Source: Diploscapter coronatus (taxonomy: Eukaryota; Nematoda; Chromadorea; Rhabditida; Rhabditidae). Taken from it: DNA of 64,000 nucleotides. Under the pieces are notes generated by a model. It saw only the letters and a list, made by a program, of their open reading frames with translations. It searched no databases and was not told where the DNA came from. Numbering within the stretch: position 1 is the stretch's first letter; every line of letters starts with the position of its first letter. The DNA lies in NCBI GenBank assembly GCA_964036155.1, contig OZ038423.1:51227249-51291248 (forward strand). Direction: 5' to 3'. This document shows positions 50,201 through 62,301 of the stretch, piece by piece. The translations under genes were made by a program, and so were the position numbers.

Positions 50201-53200
50201 TGACCCAGAAGAAGATCCATTTCAGAATTATCTGAAACGAGATAGTTACTCTCCATTGTCCTCGAGATGAGCCTTTGCATTGAAAGGGGAAACGCGTATC
50301 TGCGAGCGCGATGCATCGAGACTGGAGGAAAATAAGAGTGAACCGAGTGCAGAGACGCAGAGGCACATAACTAAAGGCTCGCGGATACCCCTTCTTCCTC
50401 TTTTTAACCAGTTATCTCGAGGACAATGGAGTGCGCCGCAACTTCCGAAACAAACCTCAAGACAGAGATAAATGAAGATGCAGGTCATGAAGATCATCTG
50501 CGGGATGAACACCGTCAGGATGTCGATTTTCGATTTGAAATAGCTGAAGACTCATAATTTAAAGAAAGCAATCAAATCTTGGAAAAGTGAGTCCAAGTTG
50601 TCTCAGAAGATCCTTCACTCAAAAATATAGCTTCAGCGATAAAAACAAAAGGAGGAAATGCCGCCCCTTATTCAGCGATATTGTCACAATTCCTTTGCGA
50701 AAAAGACTAATTTTTGAAAATAACATTTTAGCTCTAAAATTGAATATGTTCAGACCAAACCACCTGTGATTGAAGAACGAGAGGATGACACCGAAAGTCA
50801 TCTGAGTGATGCCGAGAATGACCGAGAGTTTCATCTTCATCGAGTTGAGGAAGTTGAGTTTGTTCTCTGCGAGGTTCCAGATCGGATCCATGCCGAACGG
50901 GTAGGGGCCCATGTCGTGCATGTACGCTTTCGCTGGATCCAACTGCAAAGTGGAGATTTCTCAAGGTCAATTACGCTTTAAAGATGGTATAATTTTTAAA
51001 TAGCTGAAGGATAAGCTGATTGAATTTTCCAATAAGATGCAAAATCCACATATAAATTCGGACCCGTTGCTAAATGATTACCTCCCAATTGTTGGATTTT
51101 TTGGCAATATTTTCTTCTCTAATCCACTGATCCAGTACAGTATGGCTGAAAATAATCAGTTTTAGAAAAAAATATGCTTTCAAAACTACTTGTAAGGATT
51201 TCGCCAGGAGGATCCAAAAATGTTGAACGACTTCGCGAAAATGTCATTGTAGAGAATGCCTGCGTGAATGGAGAACAGACCCATCAGAAGGATGATGTAT
51301 CTGCCGCCGAAGAACATTCCGAATATCTGAAATATAGATTATAAGTGGGAAAAGCTACGAAATTTACATCGAGTTTTTCTACTATCTTATTTGAATGAAA
51401 TAGAAGTTGCTTTCAAATTTTTCTCTAAAAGAAACTCGAGTCGAAAAGCGACCATTCCGAACCTCATCCTTGATGTTTCTTGCTATCAGATTCTTCTCTC
51501 GAACGACGAACCAGAGCCCGCTGAGGAACATGAGCAGACCGTGACCGAGGTCTCCGAACATGCACGCGAAGATGAATGGGAATGAGATGATCGTGTAGGG
51601 AGCTGAGATGAAACAACTTGAAGATATAACGATACGATAAACAACTCGATGAATAAAAATAATGTTTCATTTGTTGTAATTATTGAAAATTTCAAAATGA
51701 AGAAGAAGAAGGAAACTTTCTAAAACTACCAATACATCCACTATTGTGACAAATTTCACATACCGGGATTGAGTTCCCTGTAGGACGCTACTCCGTAAGA
51801 ATCGACGATCCCCTGGAAGACAGCGGTGAATTTGTTGGTTTGGTTGTAGGTGGGCGGCACTGCGTGCGTCTCCAACACGTTCAGCACTGGCTTGATCGCT
51901 GAGCCACTTCGTTCCTACAATCAATTTTTCCATGGCCTTTCAAATGCAAACGATCAAATTCAGCTTACAGATCCCCTTTCGAGTGCCTCCCTCACAGACT
52001 CGATGTGCCTGAGCGGAATCCAACATTCCGCAACGAAGAATTTCCCAGCTCCATCGTAACTGAACAGATTCAGATGACTGTAGACGGTCTTTTGCATCCG
52101 GGCCTGAAAAAAAAGAAATGAATTGTCAAATTATACAAATTCCGTGAAGCGTAAGTTCCCCGCTTTACTAGTGAAAGAAATGATCGGCATTGAAGACAGA
52201 TCATCGTCAATTAGCTTGAAGCCTTTAGATTTCGGTAAATTTGATCATCTTCTTCAATGTTCTCACAATCCGTCGATCTTTGAGTTTCATATTTTTAGGA
52301 GTTGAAAAATGATGTTGAACAAGCGCCTTGCCTGTTTGAGCCATTGGTTGAGATTGTTGGCAGCGGCCTGGAGGACTCTGAATCGATGCTCCTTCGTCTG
52401 GTTGATGACTGTCTGCACGTCGTGAATGCGGGCGCGCACATCGCTGCGCGCTGATTGACGCTCCTGGGAAATTGGACAATGAGCAATAGTTTTACTGGAA
52501 CAGCCCTATCTCCTCACCTTGAATGTAGTGGGGCAGTTCCTGAAGAGTCGGGCCTTGAATCCGTCACAGACCTTCTCGATGATGCCCCGCATGCGGTCGC
52601 CTCGATGGAACACGATGAACACCGACTTGTTCACTCTGTCGCCCTGGAATTGAAGTAAAATTGACCGAGATAAAATGATAGTTGTCGATGAAGGCTAGAA
52701 AATTCGTACAATAGTTGATTTAACACTAAAGTTGACAACACTTTGTTCCGCTCGAACGCTGGATTCGTGAGTCTTACAAATGCACAAGTGAGAAAAAAGT
52801 AAGATGAAATCAAGAATCATTGGATTGAAACATATATTTAAAAGAAAAACGAACATTTTCCTCGATGAGCTCTTCATCGATGTGGGAGCTTCTGAGATAA
52901 GCAGTGTGGTGGCAGGCCCTCCATAGCACTCGCTCGAATGCACTCAATCTCTCGGTGCGAATCACCCCAACCAAATATCTGCAATTGATAAGGTGGCTCA
53001 AATATCTTCATAAAATCGCATACCCAACAGGAATCTTGTCAGTTCTGACAAGTCCTTCCTCGTCCTGCATGTTCAGTTCTTCGGTTGCCTGATCGTCAAT
53101 TCCCTGAGAACACCAACTTTAAGATGTTGGCGAGAGAAATGTCTTACTCCTTGGAAGAATTCGTCAGTCTTGTCGAGGACGGCATCCCACTCCTTCAGAT

Positions 53201-54252
53201 CGAGGAAATTCCTCTTCAGCTGGGCATCTGATTCGTTCATGTTTTTCACATCCTTCTCTAGGTCTGTCAGAGTTCCCTGAAATAAATAGACATGAATCAA
53301 AAGAAGACGGATGAATTTCGAGGAACACCGAAATTCTTAGTTTGATAAATTTCTAGTTTTGAAGAGCACGAGCATAATTTTTCCTTCTCACGGAGATTTT
53401 GCATGTCACTTTTGGCTAAATTCAAAGTTGATTGCCAGATTGGATTTTTAAAGCTTTCTTCTTCATTTAGTACAAATTTGGAATAGGAGTAGGCAAAATT
53501 TCACAGCTAAACACTGATAGAAAGTAGTGGAAAAAGGAAATAAACAACTTGATCCTTGCAGTGTCAAATGTCACACCTCGAGTTGATTGAGCTCGGCCTG
53601 CCCCATGACCTTGTAGTCTCCGTCATCCACTCTGCCCCCAATGATGATGTTGTCCTTCGCGACTTGCGACTCTAGGAATCTCAGCTTTCGCTCCATTTCA
53701 TCGAATCTGCGGATGTCTCTCACAAAGGTCCGTTGGAAGGGATTAACATCGGGATTCAGCTGAAAAATAGTTTTCAATGTGCGAAAATCGAGATTCGAGT
53801 AATTGTACTGAATGTTGCGAAAGTCATTGCGCCAATAAAACCCGAAACACTATATTTGAGACTGTAAATTTCAAAACACTGATCCAAGCTTGATGAAGCT
53901 GGCATTACAGAGATTTGGATTTGAAAAGCCAAAATGGTGCTAAAATTGTCTACATTCAAATAGATCCATTTTGAGCCCACCTTTGCGCAAGGATCACTTG
54001 ACCAAACCCAAGTTATCATTCAAAAGAATGATCTTTTGGAATTGGAGATTGAAATTTTGAAATCGGAAGATCCGTAACATAATCTTGTCTCGATATAGAA
54101 ATACCTTCTCTTCATATTAACAAAAAAAGTTTTACATCTTTGAACTGAACATAGGGGTCCTTGCCGATCTCAGCGACGCAGTTGAACGCGGCCTCCTTCT
54201 CAACGATGAGCTGGCAGAAGCGCATCTCCTCCGAACGAGTCAGGGAGCCCAT
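47212..54252 (-). CDS. unc-32: V-type proton ATPase 116-kDa subunit a (V0 a)
   Basis: This membrane subunit of the V-ATPase carries protons across organelle and plasma membranes. It starts ATG 54252 ([20 protein letters not shown]) and continues through the cytosolic N-terminal domain ([51 protein letters not shown]). The membrane domain follows: [39 protein letters not shown], then [20 protein letters not shown]. The late helix [19 protein letters not shown] contains the Arg essential for proton transport. The C-terminus is [17 protein letters not shown] ending in TAA at 47212. A His/Gly/Glu-rich cytosolic loop ([19 protein letters not shown]) precedes the last helices. Roughly 17 exons and about 880 aa. 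Among C. elegans paralogues (unc-32, vha-5, vha-6, vha-7) the assignment to unc-32 is tentative. Confidence 0.95.
50251..50431. repeat. 181-bp element with 18-bp perfect inverted repeats in a V-ATPase intron
   Basis: CTCCATTGTCCTCGAGAT at 50251-50268 and ATCTCGAGGACAATGGAG at 50414-50431 are perfect reverse complements. They enclose 145 bp of mixed sequence inside the intron between the exons coding IYLCLE and ILKWIFFW. The layout is MITE-like. No clear target-site duplication was seen. Confidence 0.65.
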
Positions 54253-56516
54253 TTCTGCGAGACGTCGAGGTTATAGCCTCCTCTTCTGTAATGAGAATAT
54301 AAAAATTATCGCGAGAAAAGATACGTTTCGCGAATTACGAGTGAAGATCGAATAAAATCAAAATGATAACGGAGATGATTTGGAGATAGCTGAAGAGGAA
54401 GAAAGGGAGAGAAAGACAGGGACAATCGATGCTATAGATGAAGATGAAAGAACGAGTAGGAATGCAGTGTGAAATGACGGAGAAATGGAAAATGCTGGTT
54501 GACGGTTGGCAGTAAGTCGAAAAGAAGATGAAAATGGCGATAAAAACGGGAAACGAGTAGAAAATACTCTTGACCAAATGAATCTTTAGATCGAGATTGA
54601 AAAATCAGAGCTATTGCAGGAAAGAGCGGATATGACTCATTTTGCCTGCTGCTCGCACGCATTATTTGATTATTTGAGAGCATTGACAAATTGACGACAA
54701 CAAAAACAATGAAATGAAAGGCAAGGAGTCACAAAACAGCAAACAAATAGAGAAGGAAGAGGAATGATGTAGGTGGGGATAGTAACTGAATAACTCTAGC
54801 AACTGAGCAGATTGGTGCTATTTCGGTCTTGTCTACTGGCAGCTGCGGTATCTGTTTGCATTACTGTAGGGACAAGTTAGTTGTCGGTTGTGCTCGATTC
54901 TGTCATATTGCCCCCTTTGCCGATCTCTGTTTGACCCTCCACGCACGGCATTAGCCGATCATCTGCAAGTGAATCGATATAAGTTACTCATACAAGACGA
55001 GAAGTCAATGATCTTCGGCTTCAAAAGAGATTCAAGGTGAAATATCGATCTAATGGAAGAGAAGAATGGATTTGCATAATCAGATGAAAGCAAAAGTAAA
55101 TGACGAAATCGAAAAAGAAAGAAGGCAAATTCTATGAGACAGGTTGGATGACGGCAATGTACCGATAGAGACTGACTGGCAGAAACAGAAACAGAGCGAT
55201 TAGCGAGAAACGATGCAGAAGACGAGGGATGAGCAGCGAGAGTGCAGTCAGCCAGCAGAGGAAATCAATTATATCGAATTCGAAATCTAAACTCAACTCA
55301 CGGTATACCGAGGATAAACACAACACGCATTTCAAAAAGGTCCCTATTTTCGCGCACTCCCATAATACGCTCTTTCTTTCAAAAATATGTTTGTTGAATG
55401 ACGACGATTTTGCTAGCAATGCGTTACGCAAAGAAAACGTACTGTTTTGAAAGTTAAGAAATGATTCTTGTGAATTGCGTGTAAATAGTTAGAAATGGGA
55501 AAGATACGATCAAATCAAATGAAATTAAAAATGGAAAAGCCAAAGGCAAAAGGGAACATTGAAAAATGCTTGATCATGATTTGGTGCGACAAAAGATGAA
55601 ATTGAAGAAAGGAGAAAGAAGAAGAAAGGAGAAGATGAAAGACGGAAAAAAGCAGGGAACCGATGACCGGCGACTGGACGGAGGGAGAACAAACACGGGA
55701 AGTGATAGGGCGATTGGAGTGAATAAACTATGATGTGATGATGCGGATCAGTGCGGATCAGAGATAGATGAAGTGCGAAACATCTCTCTTCTCTAGTATC
55801 AATTACCCCAACTCTGCTAACTCCCTTCGAACGATCATTCGTCTCGCCATTAGCCTCTCGGTCTTTCGGTTGGTTTTCGGCCGCAGCAGTCGAATCACAG
55901 ACAGAGACAGAGGCGGTTTCATGTCATCTCTCTCCTCCTCTGCATCATTCTCATCTGCTTCTCTCCCCTCCCTTTCGTTTCTCTCAACCCTCGCTCCTTT
56001 TTTCATCTCTTGCATGTTTTTATGCCTGAAAAGATCGCATCGAATCGCAAACAAAACAATACCTGAGGTAGCTCGGACACAGCGTGAACGGCGCTGTTAG
56101 CAATCCGAATGAAGGGCTCTTTGATCAACTGACTTCATCGTTCCACTTTCAATCGATCCAACTCTGAGCTGATGCTCTGAATAAATCATGATATTTTTGA
56201 AATGAATGAGATATCGTGAGAAAATTGGTTAAAACCAATAGGAAAAGTTGAACAGAAACAAAAATAAATCAATTCGCATCCTTCATTGCAAGAAATCTTT
56301 TTAAAAAGTCCATAAAACAGTCATCCAAGTGAATCAGCAGTTGATATTACTCATACATGACAAGCGGATCTTCATTTAAACTATGAAGTATTCCTTTGGT
56401 TTAGCTCTTTTTCAACTTTATCGTGAATAAGCAATATAGATTGAAAGTTCAAAGAGGAAAATTATCTAAACAAAATTAGAACCTTTTGTAGAAAACAGTG
56501 AAAGATAGCTGACGGA
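54253..56516. other. 2.3-kb intergenic region, purine-rich then pyrimidine-rich
   Basis: It lies upstream of V-ATPase a and downstream of the next minus-strand gene. The + strand is G/A-rich at about 54350-54780 and 55560-55700, then C/T-rich at about 55790-56010. A charged frame on the minus strand at 55803-56054 and its + strand mirror come from this bias. Neither has a domain or fits the flanking gene models. Confidence 0.5.
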
Positions 56517-58220
56517 CTATTCGAGGAAATTGAGGTCGTATTCCTGCAAGGAATGCAGATTATCGTAGTTCCATTCGGCCAGAACATCCTCATCTCCATT
56601 CCTTTCGTCAGGCAATTCCAGAACAGAAGGCTGATGATAGTCGTTGGCAGATGCGGTAGAAGCTCAAAGCTTAGTTTGGTTACTTTTGCAACACATCATG
56701 AAATTCGCAGATTTTTTCGCCATCATTTTAATATCAATTTGAATAGCAGTTTATCTAATGTATTTCGGTCTGCAAAAATAACGATTCAACCCAATGATAA
56801 TTATTTCAACATCTATTTAGAAATGTTCTCGATTTTTTTCTTATAATTCATTATTCAAGATAAAATTGTAAAAAGTCTTTTCGACATTTATTTTTCTTCC
56901 AAAATTGAAATCTTTCCCATTATGTTTTGAGCTCTCAAAAGAGCATTGATTTGATACTATGCAGAATGCAAAACAAAAAGTAATTCATTTTTATTCTCTA
57001 TAAAAAAAAAAACTTCAAACTCACTGGTGTTCTCGTTCTGCTCGACGAAGAGTTCGGACTCGAAGAAGTCGTTGAATTGCCCTCCATCTGTCTGCTTAGT
57101 CGCTTCCTCTTCTTCCTGTTTGATTCCTTTCGGATGCTTCCAAATCTTCACCTTCTCCAGTGTTTCATGCCACGGAATCTAAAATCTTGAACCTTTCAAA
57201 TGAGCTCTCGTTAACGTCAACACTTCATACCGTATGCGGTTCGATGATTTCGCCGGAAAATGGTTTGATAGGCCGCGGATTTCTGACAGGGTCCTTGAAT
57301 CTGTAGAAGTTGATTAGATCCAGAATGTACCTGTTATTGGCTGAAAAATATCTAAAAGATCATTCGTAAATATGATTCGGAAATTATTTGATATTAGTTC
57401 TGTACATATTCAACTTTGCGTGCAATTTTTAATAGATCGTAGTGGTTCTTTGTCAAATGACGAAATGTCTCTTATTCTTCCGGAAAAAATTGGCTTGCTT
57501 GTCAAAAATCACTTCATCAATTACAAGTTGCCAACTTAATAGATGAAATTTAAGCAATTCTTTAACATGAAATTGAAAGTGTTTTGTTCGAGAGATTTTT
57601 CAAGAGTTTTGATATTCTTTCAGGAATTCTCAATCTCCCACCTGCATTTGTGCGTTTCTTCTCGATGGTTTCGATGTCAGCAATCTCTAACGGCTCAGTG
57701 GTCTCCTCGATCACCTCGATCTCCATTCCACTCTCCTCGCTGTTCTGCTTCGAACTGCAACTAATCAGTCACTCATTCATTCATTCATTTTCCTTGTCCG
57801 CATGCAATCAGCCTACCCCCTCTTGATGGCCTTCATCATTTCATCGATGTCCGTCTGAATTCTGCCTCGACATGCCATCTCTCTCGAAAGAAGGAAGCTG
57901 CCGCCTGAATTTTCAGATTTATTGAAAGCTTTAATAAAGTTTGAAGACTCTGCTTGCGAACACGAGAGCATGAACAGGGACATAAAATGGCGCATAACTG
58001 ATATTTCTCACAATATTTCTAGATCTGCCCATGTTCAGGAGCAGAGTATGAACTGGAACAGGAGGGAACGAAACTTTGAAATCAAAATTCGAAGAAATGG
58101 CCCAAAATGTATGAATCAAAATTCCTATTTTCCAGCCTGATCCTACCTCTTTCACTCACTTTCCAGCCTGTCGATATTCGACTCGCGCTGCTCGCCATCG
58201 GCAATCACTCTGCTGCTCAT
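56517..58220 (-). CDS. Unrecognised acidic protein (6 exons, 223 aa)
   Basis: Exons 58160-58220, 57817-57904, 57642-57754, 57231-57340, 57025-57178 and 56517-56662 join with reading phase kept from ATG to TAG. The N-terminal part contains RIQTDIDEMMKAIKRG. A Glu-rich stretch follows. The best-ordered segment is at about residues 87-140: NNRYILDLINFYRFKDPV, RPIKPFSGEIIEPHTIPWHE and LEKVKIWKHPKG. The C-terminus is acidic and ends NLHSLQEYDLNFLE. There is no signal peptide or membrane segment, so it is probably cytosolic or nuclear. No family was recognised. The conserved-looking Pro/Trp-rich centre suggests a real domain. The last acceptor (TTTGAG|CT) is unusual, but a TTTGAG acceptor also fits one CASPR-like exon. 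Confidence 0.72.
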
Positions 58221-58441
58221 TTCTCGTTGAAGATAACATGAAAATTGAAAAAAATCACGAAAAAATACGAGAAAAAACGACAGAAAATGAGCGTGAAAGA
58301 GACACTTGTCGAAAATCGAATTCATTTTCCCTTCAATGATCTTCGATCGATCGCTTTTTACATATTTTAATTTCTATTTTCCGGAGTTGTTTTCTGTATT
58401 TTTCTAACTGATTTCCACTTTCAAAGCATGCATCTGAAATG

Positions 58442-58520
58442 GCAGCGCCTAGAGAGATCCTACATCTCCCGTTGAAAAAGGTAGGATCTCTATCCACTGG
58501 TGGAGTTCTTTAGGCGCTGC
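58442..58520. repeat. 79-bp inverted repeat
   Basis: Outer arms GCAGCGCCTA (58442-58451) and TAGGCGCTGC (58511-58520), and inner arms AGAGATCCTAC (58453-58463) and GTAGGATCTCT (58481-58491), are perfect reverse complements. It lies just left of the solo foldback end. Confidence 0.7.
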
Positions 58521-58550
58521 GTCTAAAATCACTCAAGTTCATGATTCTAT

Positions 58551-58740
58551 TAAGACGCATTCTTTGAGTAACCTGAACAAAGGCCGAACAACTGCAAAAC
58601 TATCTCGGATCCGAACCAAACTTATATGGTGGATACACCCAACGACCCTAATCACAAAAATGGGGAGATTAGACCCCGCCTCCAAAAGTGGGCGGGGCTA
58701 GGTGGGGGTCAAAGTGGATATTTTCGAGGGGTGTGTTAAC
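58551..58740 (+). mobile_element. Solo end of the foldback element
   Basis: Starting TAAGACGCATTCTTTG, this stretch aligns with the left arm of the element at 62302. Shared blocks include TCGGATCCGAACCAAACTTA, TATGGTGGATACACCCA, ACCCTAATCACAAAAATGG and GCTAGGTGGGGGTCAAAG. Similarity fades near 58740. Only one end is present, so this is a truncated or deleted copy. Confidence 0.8.
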
Positions 58741-59135
58741 ATAAGCTGATCAATTTTCGATATGCTAAAAATTTATTTTTCCCTTGAATTTATTTGACTG
58801 CATTTAAAACAAAAAAGAATTAAATTTTCTGATAATGATATTGTTGCAAACAATGGAGAGTAAATGGCAGGATCAGGGTTGTCTGAAGCTCGAAAAAATC
58901 GAACTTTAACTTAACTTGAACTGAACTTCCAAATAGTTTAAAGTTCAGTTCGTACAACCCTGATTAAAAGGAATATTTATGTCAGCTACAATTATCCCTT
59001 ATCATTTTTTAATGTCTTCGAGAGTTATCTGTATCATGTGCATTGAAATTTTTAATTTCTAATAGTAGTCGAATAAAGATAATCTTCATAAAATATAATA
59101 TGACAAATAAAAGGGCTGCATAGTATTAAGCTGGA

Positions 59136-61595
59136 TTATTCCAATTTTAGTTTCCCGACTTCGCGCCATTTATTCGTTTGTGGATCGTATTCCTCGATTG
59201 AATTACAAAAATTTTCATTTCGTTTTTGAAGTCTAAGTTAACAAATATTTCGTATAAAGATGTGCAAAATCTCAGCTCACCCTCCGATTGCATACAGTTT
59301 CCCGTTAGCGACAATGAGCGAATGATGATATCTTGCATAATTCATATCAGCGATTGGAGAAATTCGACTGCCAACTGGAGCTGAGGGGTCGAAACACAGA
59401 CAGGAGTTTAATGAATCATCACTAAATATATAATGATACATTATTTATCATACAAAATTAACGACCCCAATCCTCCAGTTATGTAAATTTTTCCATTTAG
59501 CGATGCAACTCCGAAATGAACTCGTTTTTCTGGAATCTCTCCGATTTCAATCCATTTTCGTTCATCGTCTGATAATCGGTATATCATTTTGCTATCATGA
59601 CCATCAACAGCTGAATATCCATAATTGTAATAATGAAAATGCTATAATGTGACCGTATAAAATTCCATCGCATGTTATTGTTTGAATCCATCTAATTGGA
59701 AGAGGAAAAGCAGGTCCTGCTTGCCATTTTCCATCTATTAAAACCTAAATAAATTATTTCATGGACTTTCATTCGATCTTCTTACATCAACTCGATTCGT
59801 ATATTTCCTTGTTTTAGAATTCCATCCACCCAAATAATACAATTTGTCTTTGAAATAAGCCACAGATGCACTACTACGCCGTTCAGGAGGATTTGGGCCT
59901 GTAAAATTCCTTGAATCGATCATTCACGGATTTGTTGATAAGACCTTTTGAAGTTTGTCGAATATTCAAGTCATATATTTCAAATGATTCATATGCATTG
60001 TCAATTCCAAAAATCTGAAATTTGAGAAATTATTCAAAATAACGAACATAAGAACTCACTTTATTCTGTGTAGTTGCTACTTCATATGGCTGATACCAAT
60101 TGTGGAATGTTGCAATCTGCCCAACAGAATTAGTATGCGAATCAAACAGATAAATTCTTCCTTCCCAACTACCATCATCAGCTTTATAGTCCACTAAAAA
60201 CTTCAAGTAAAACGACTTCATTATCTTTTATAACGTTTTACTTACGATAGAATAGAATCTTATTTCCATTGACTTTTAAAGAATTATCAAACTCATGTCT
60301 CAATTCATCCATAGAAATATTCAATTTCTGCTGTAATTCATTCATTGTATTGTTAATCAATGGGATTTCAATTCCTTTCTTAGGATTATCACTTCCATTC
60401 TAGTAATGAATTATTTATTTTCAAAATGCAAAAGAAACGACATTTTGGATCGTCCTCATCAAATCCCCCAACAATTTGTGACGGATTGAAGCCTTGCGGT
60501 AATTTTTGGACAGAAATCATGCATGGGGAGACCCTGTTGCATCGGTTTTGTGTGAATTATTATATTCTGCATTCAAACTGCCGATCCACACGGATATGCA
60601 TAAATTAAGCTGAGCAATAATATTAAAGAAGATATTTTCTCGTAGAATTATTGCAATAATGCCGATAATCGTGATTATTAAATTACCTCGGGATTTGGAT
60701 TGTTTTTGTATCGAAACCATTTGAGAACAACATTATTATCGTAGGAATTTAAAAATTTTAAGTACTCGTATCCTACATGTTTGTCCCTAAGGCTAGCATT
60801 GAATGACATCGCTTGAATTTCTTTATCCAATTTTTTAATCTAAAATAGTTTTTTTTTTGTAAGTTTTACGACAATAATTATCTCGTTTATAGTTTTTATT
60901 ATAACAATACAAATATTGCATTCTAATAATTTTACTAACATATTAGAAATTAGAAACTGAATGACTAAACTACTTACTTTTGCAGCTGTAAGCTCATCTT
61001 CATTTAAATTAATCACTTTATGGAATTTATTATTTTGTTCAATTATAATATCAAACATAGCCATTTGTTCTTCCTTAATTAAATATCTTTAGAATAATTC
61101 ATCTATTTACACCACGAACCAATTGACGATCCATTTCTTCGGGACTAATTGATTTACCAACTTGACTAGTTATCAATTCTTCAGCAATAGGTTTAATTTC
61201 TTCTCTCATGTTTGCAACAGATTCATTTCTATCAATGATATCCCACACCTTAATGAGTACGATTGTTACTGCTCGTCAGGAGTATTTTCAGTGTAAAAAT
61301 CTTTTTTACTATAATGAAATATCAAATTTCCCCATTGCACTGTAAAATCTGCTGTTTTTTCCTTAATAAAATATACTTTCCCTACTTGTTTGAATAACTT
61401 CACTTGATGTTGCGGTAATTGTGAATTCATCGTATGCTCATCGGTCAAATCTATTTATAAAAATAATAATTATTTTAATTTTATATAATACAAATAAATA
61501 CCTTGAGCAATATCAGGAATTTTCTCAGCTTTCACTTGATAGATATATTCAATTGATATCCAAAGAAGGATGATAATTTGAGGAAATAGTAGCAT
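59136..61595 (-). CDS. Secreted kelch-repeat protein
   Basis: The first exon encodes a signal peptide (LLFPQIIILLWISIEYIYQV from about residue 2). A long N-terminal region of about 270 residues follows, Lys/Glu/Asn-rich with no recognised domain (for example DRNESVANMREEIKPIAEEL, KKLDKEIQAMSFNASLRDK). The C-terminal half has kelch blades: SSASVAYFKDKLYYLGGWNS with YTNRVDV, then HFGVASLNGKIYITGGLGS, then YHHSLIVANGKLYAIGG, and EYDPQTNKWREVGKL at the end. The di-Gly of each blade is visible. About eleven exons, TAA at 59136. Most kelch proteins are intracellular, so the signal peptide is unusual. Codon use is markedly more A/T-rich than in the other genes here. The substrate or partner is unknown. 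Internal exon limits are approximate. Confidence 0.82.
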
Positions 61596-62301
61596 TCTCC
61601 TAAACTTTAGCAATATTTTAGTTTGAGAAAATAAAACAATTCTAAAATATCATATTATAAATTTAATTTTATGAGTGTAGTCTATTCACTTACATGATGT
61701 AGTTAAATTATGTCGTAATATATTAAAGGTTCTGCCACAGTTTAAAGATGTTAACTAAAATAGAAAAAGTCACGATATTTCTTAGGAATATAAATATAAT
61801 AATACAAATTTCGCATGTTAATTAGCTGAAATATATACTAATGATATGAATAAGCGTCACATTACTAATGGTTGTGTTAGTTTTAAAGTGTATCGATTTC
61901 CAAATCAGATAACAATCTTTATATGAGAGTAAAATGTGTGACTAACTAAGATTTCAAAACAGACGTTAGTGCATTATAAACATATTTATTGAATGCATTC
62001 AATAACTTATAATAGCAGTTTTTTGCTATAAGCTTAATTAGCCCACCAGATTTTGAGAAAAGTACTTCCATTACTTTGTCTTCACATCGAAGATATCACT
62101 TGCGTCCTCTAATTATATGGAGTGAATTTTAAAATCTCCACTTTCTTGTTTATGTCTGTTTGGGAGCGCTTTTGGGGAAAATATTAAACTATTTTTAATA
62201 TGTTCGAGCAGAGATAAATGAAAATGAATGATCTGCCCATTTACAATATAAAAGTTAGCGGGGCATAGATACCTGACATAGTGCTAATTTCGACTATTTT
62301 T
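61596..62301. other. AT-rich 5' flank of the kelch gene
   Basis: This very AT-rich non-coding stretch (about 700 bp) lies between the kelch start and the foldback element. No coding frame or clear promoter motif was assigned. Confidence 0.5.

Larger units (their letters stand above)
58221..59135. other. Repeat-bearing intergenic region
   Basis: This 915-bp gap contains an inverted repeat (58442-58520), one copy of the terminal part of a foldback element (58551-58740), and a further palindromic patch at about 58871-58966 (GATCAGGGTTGT versus ACAACCCTGAT, with AACTGAACTT repeats between). No coding sequence was found. Confidence 0.6.

Noticed and set aside
55768..56100. 110-codon + frame and its 83-codon minus mirror
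   Set aside because: Both arise from a C/T-rich block; neither fits the V-ATPase gene or the gene at 56517-58220.
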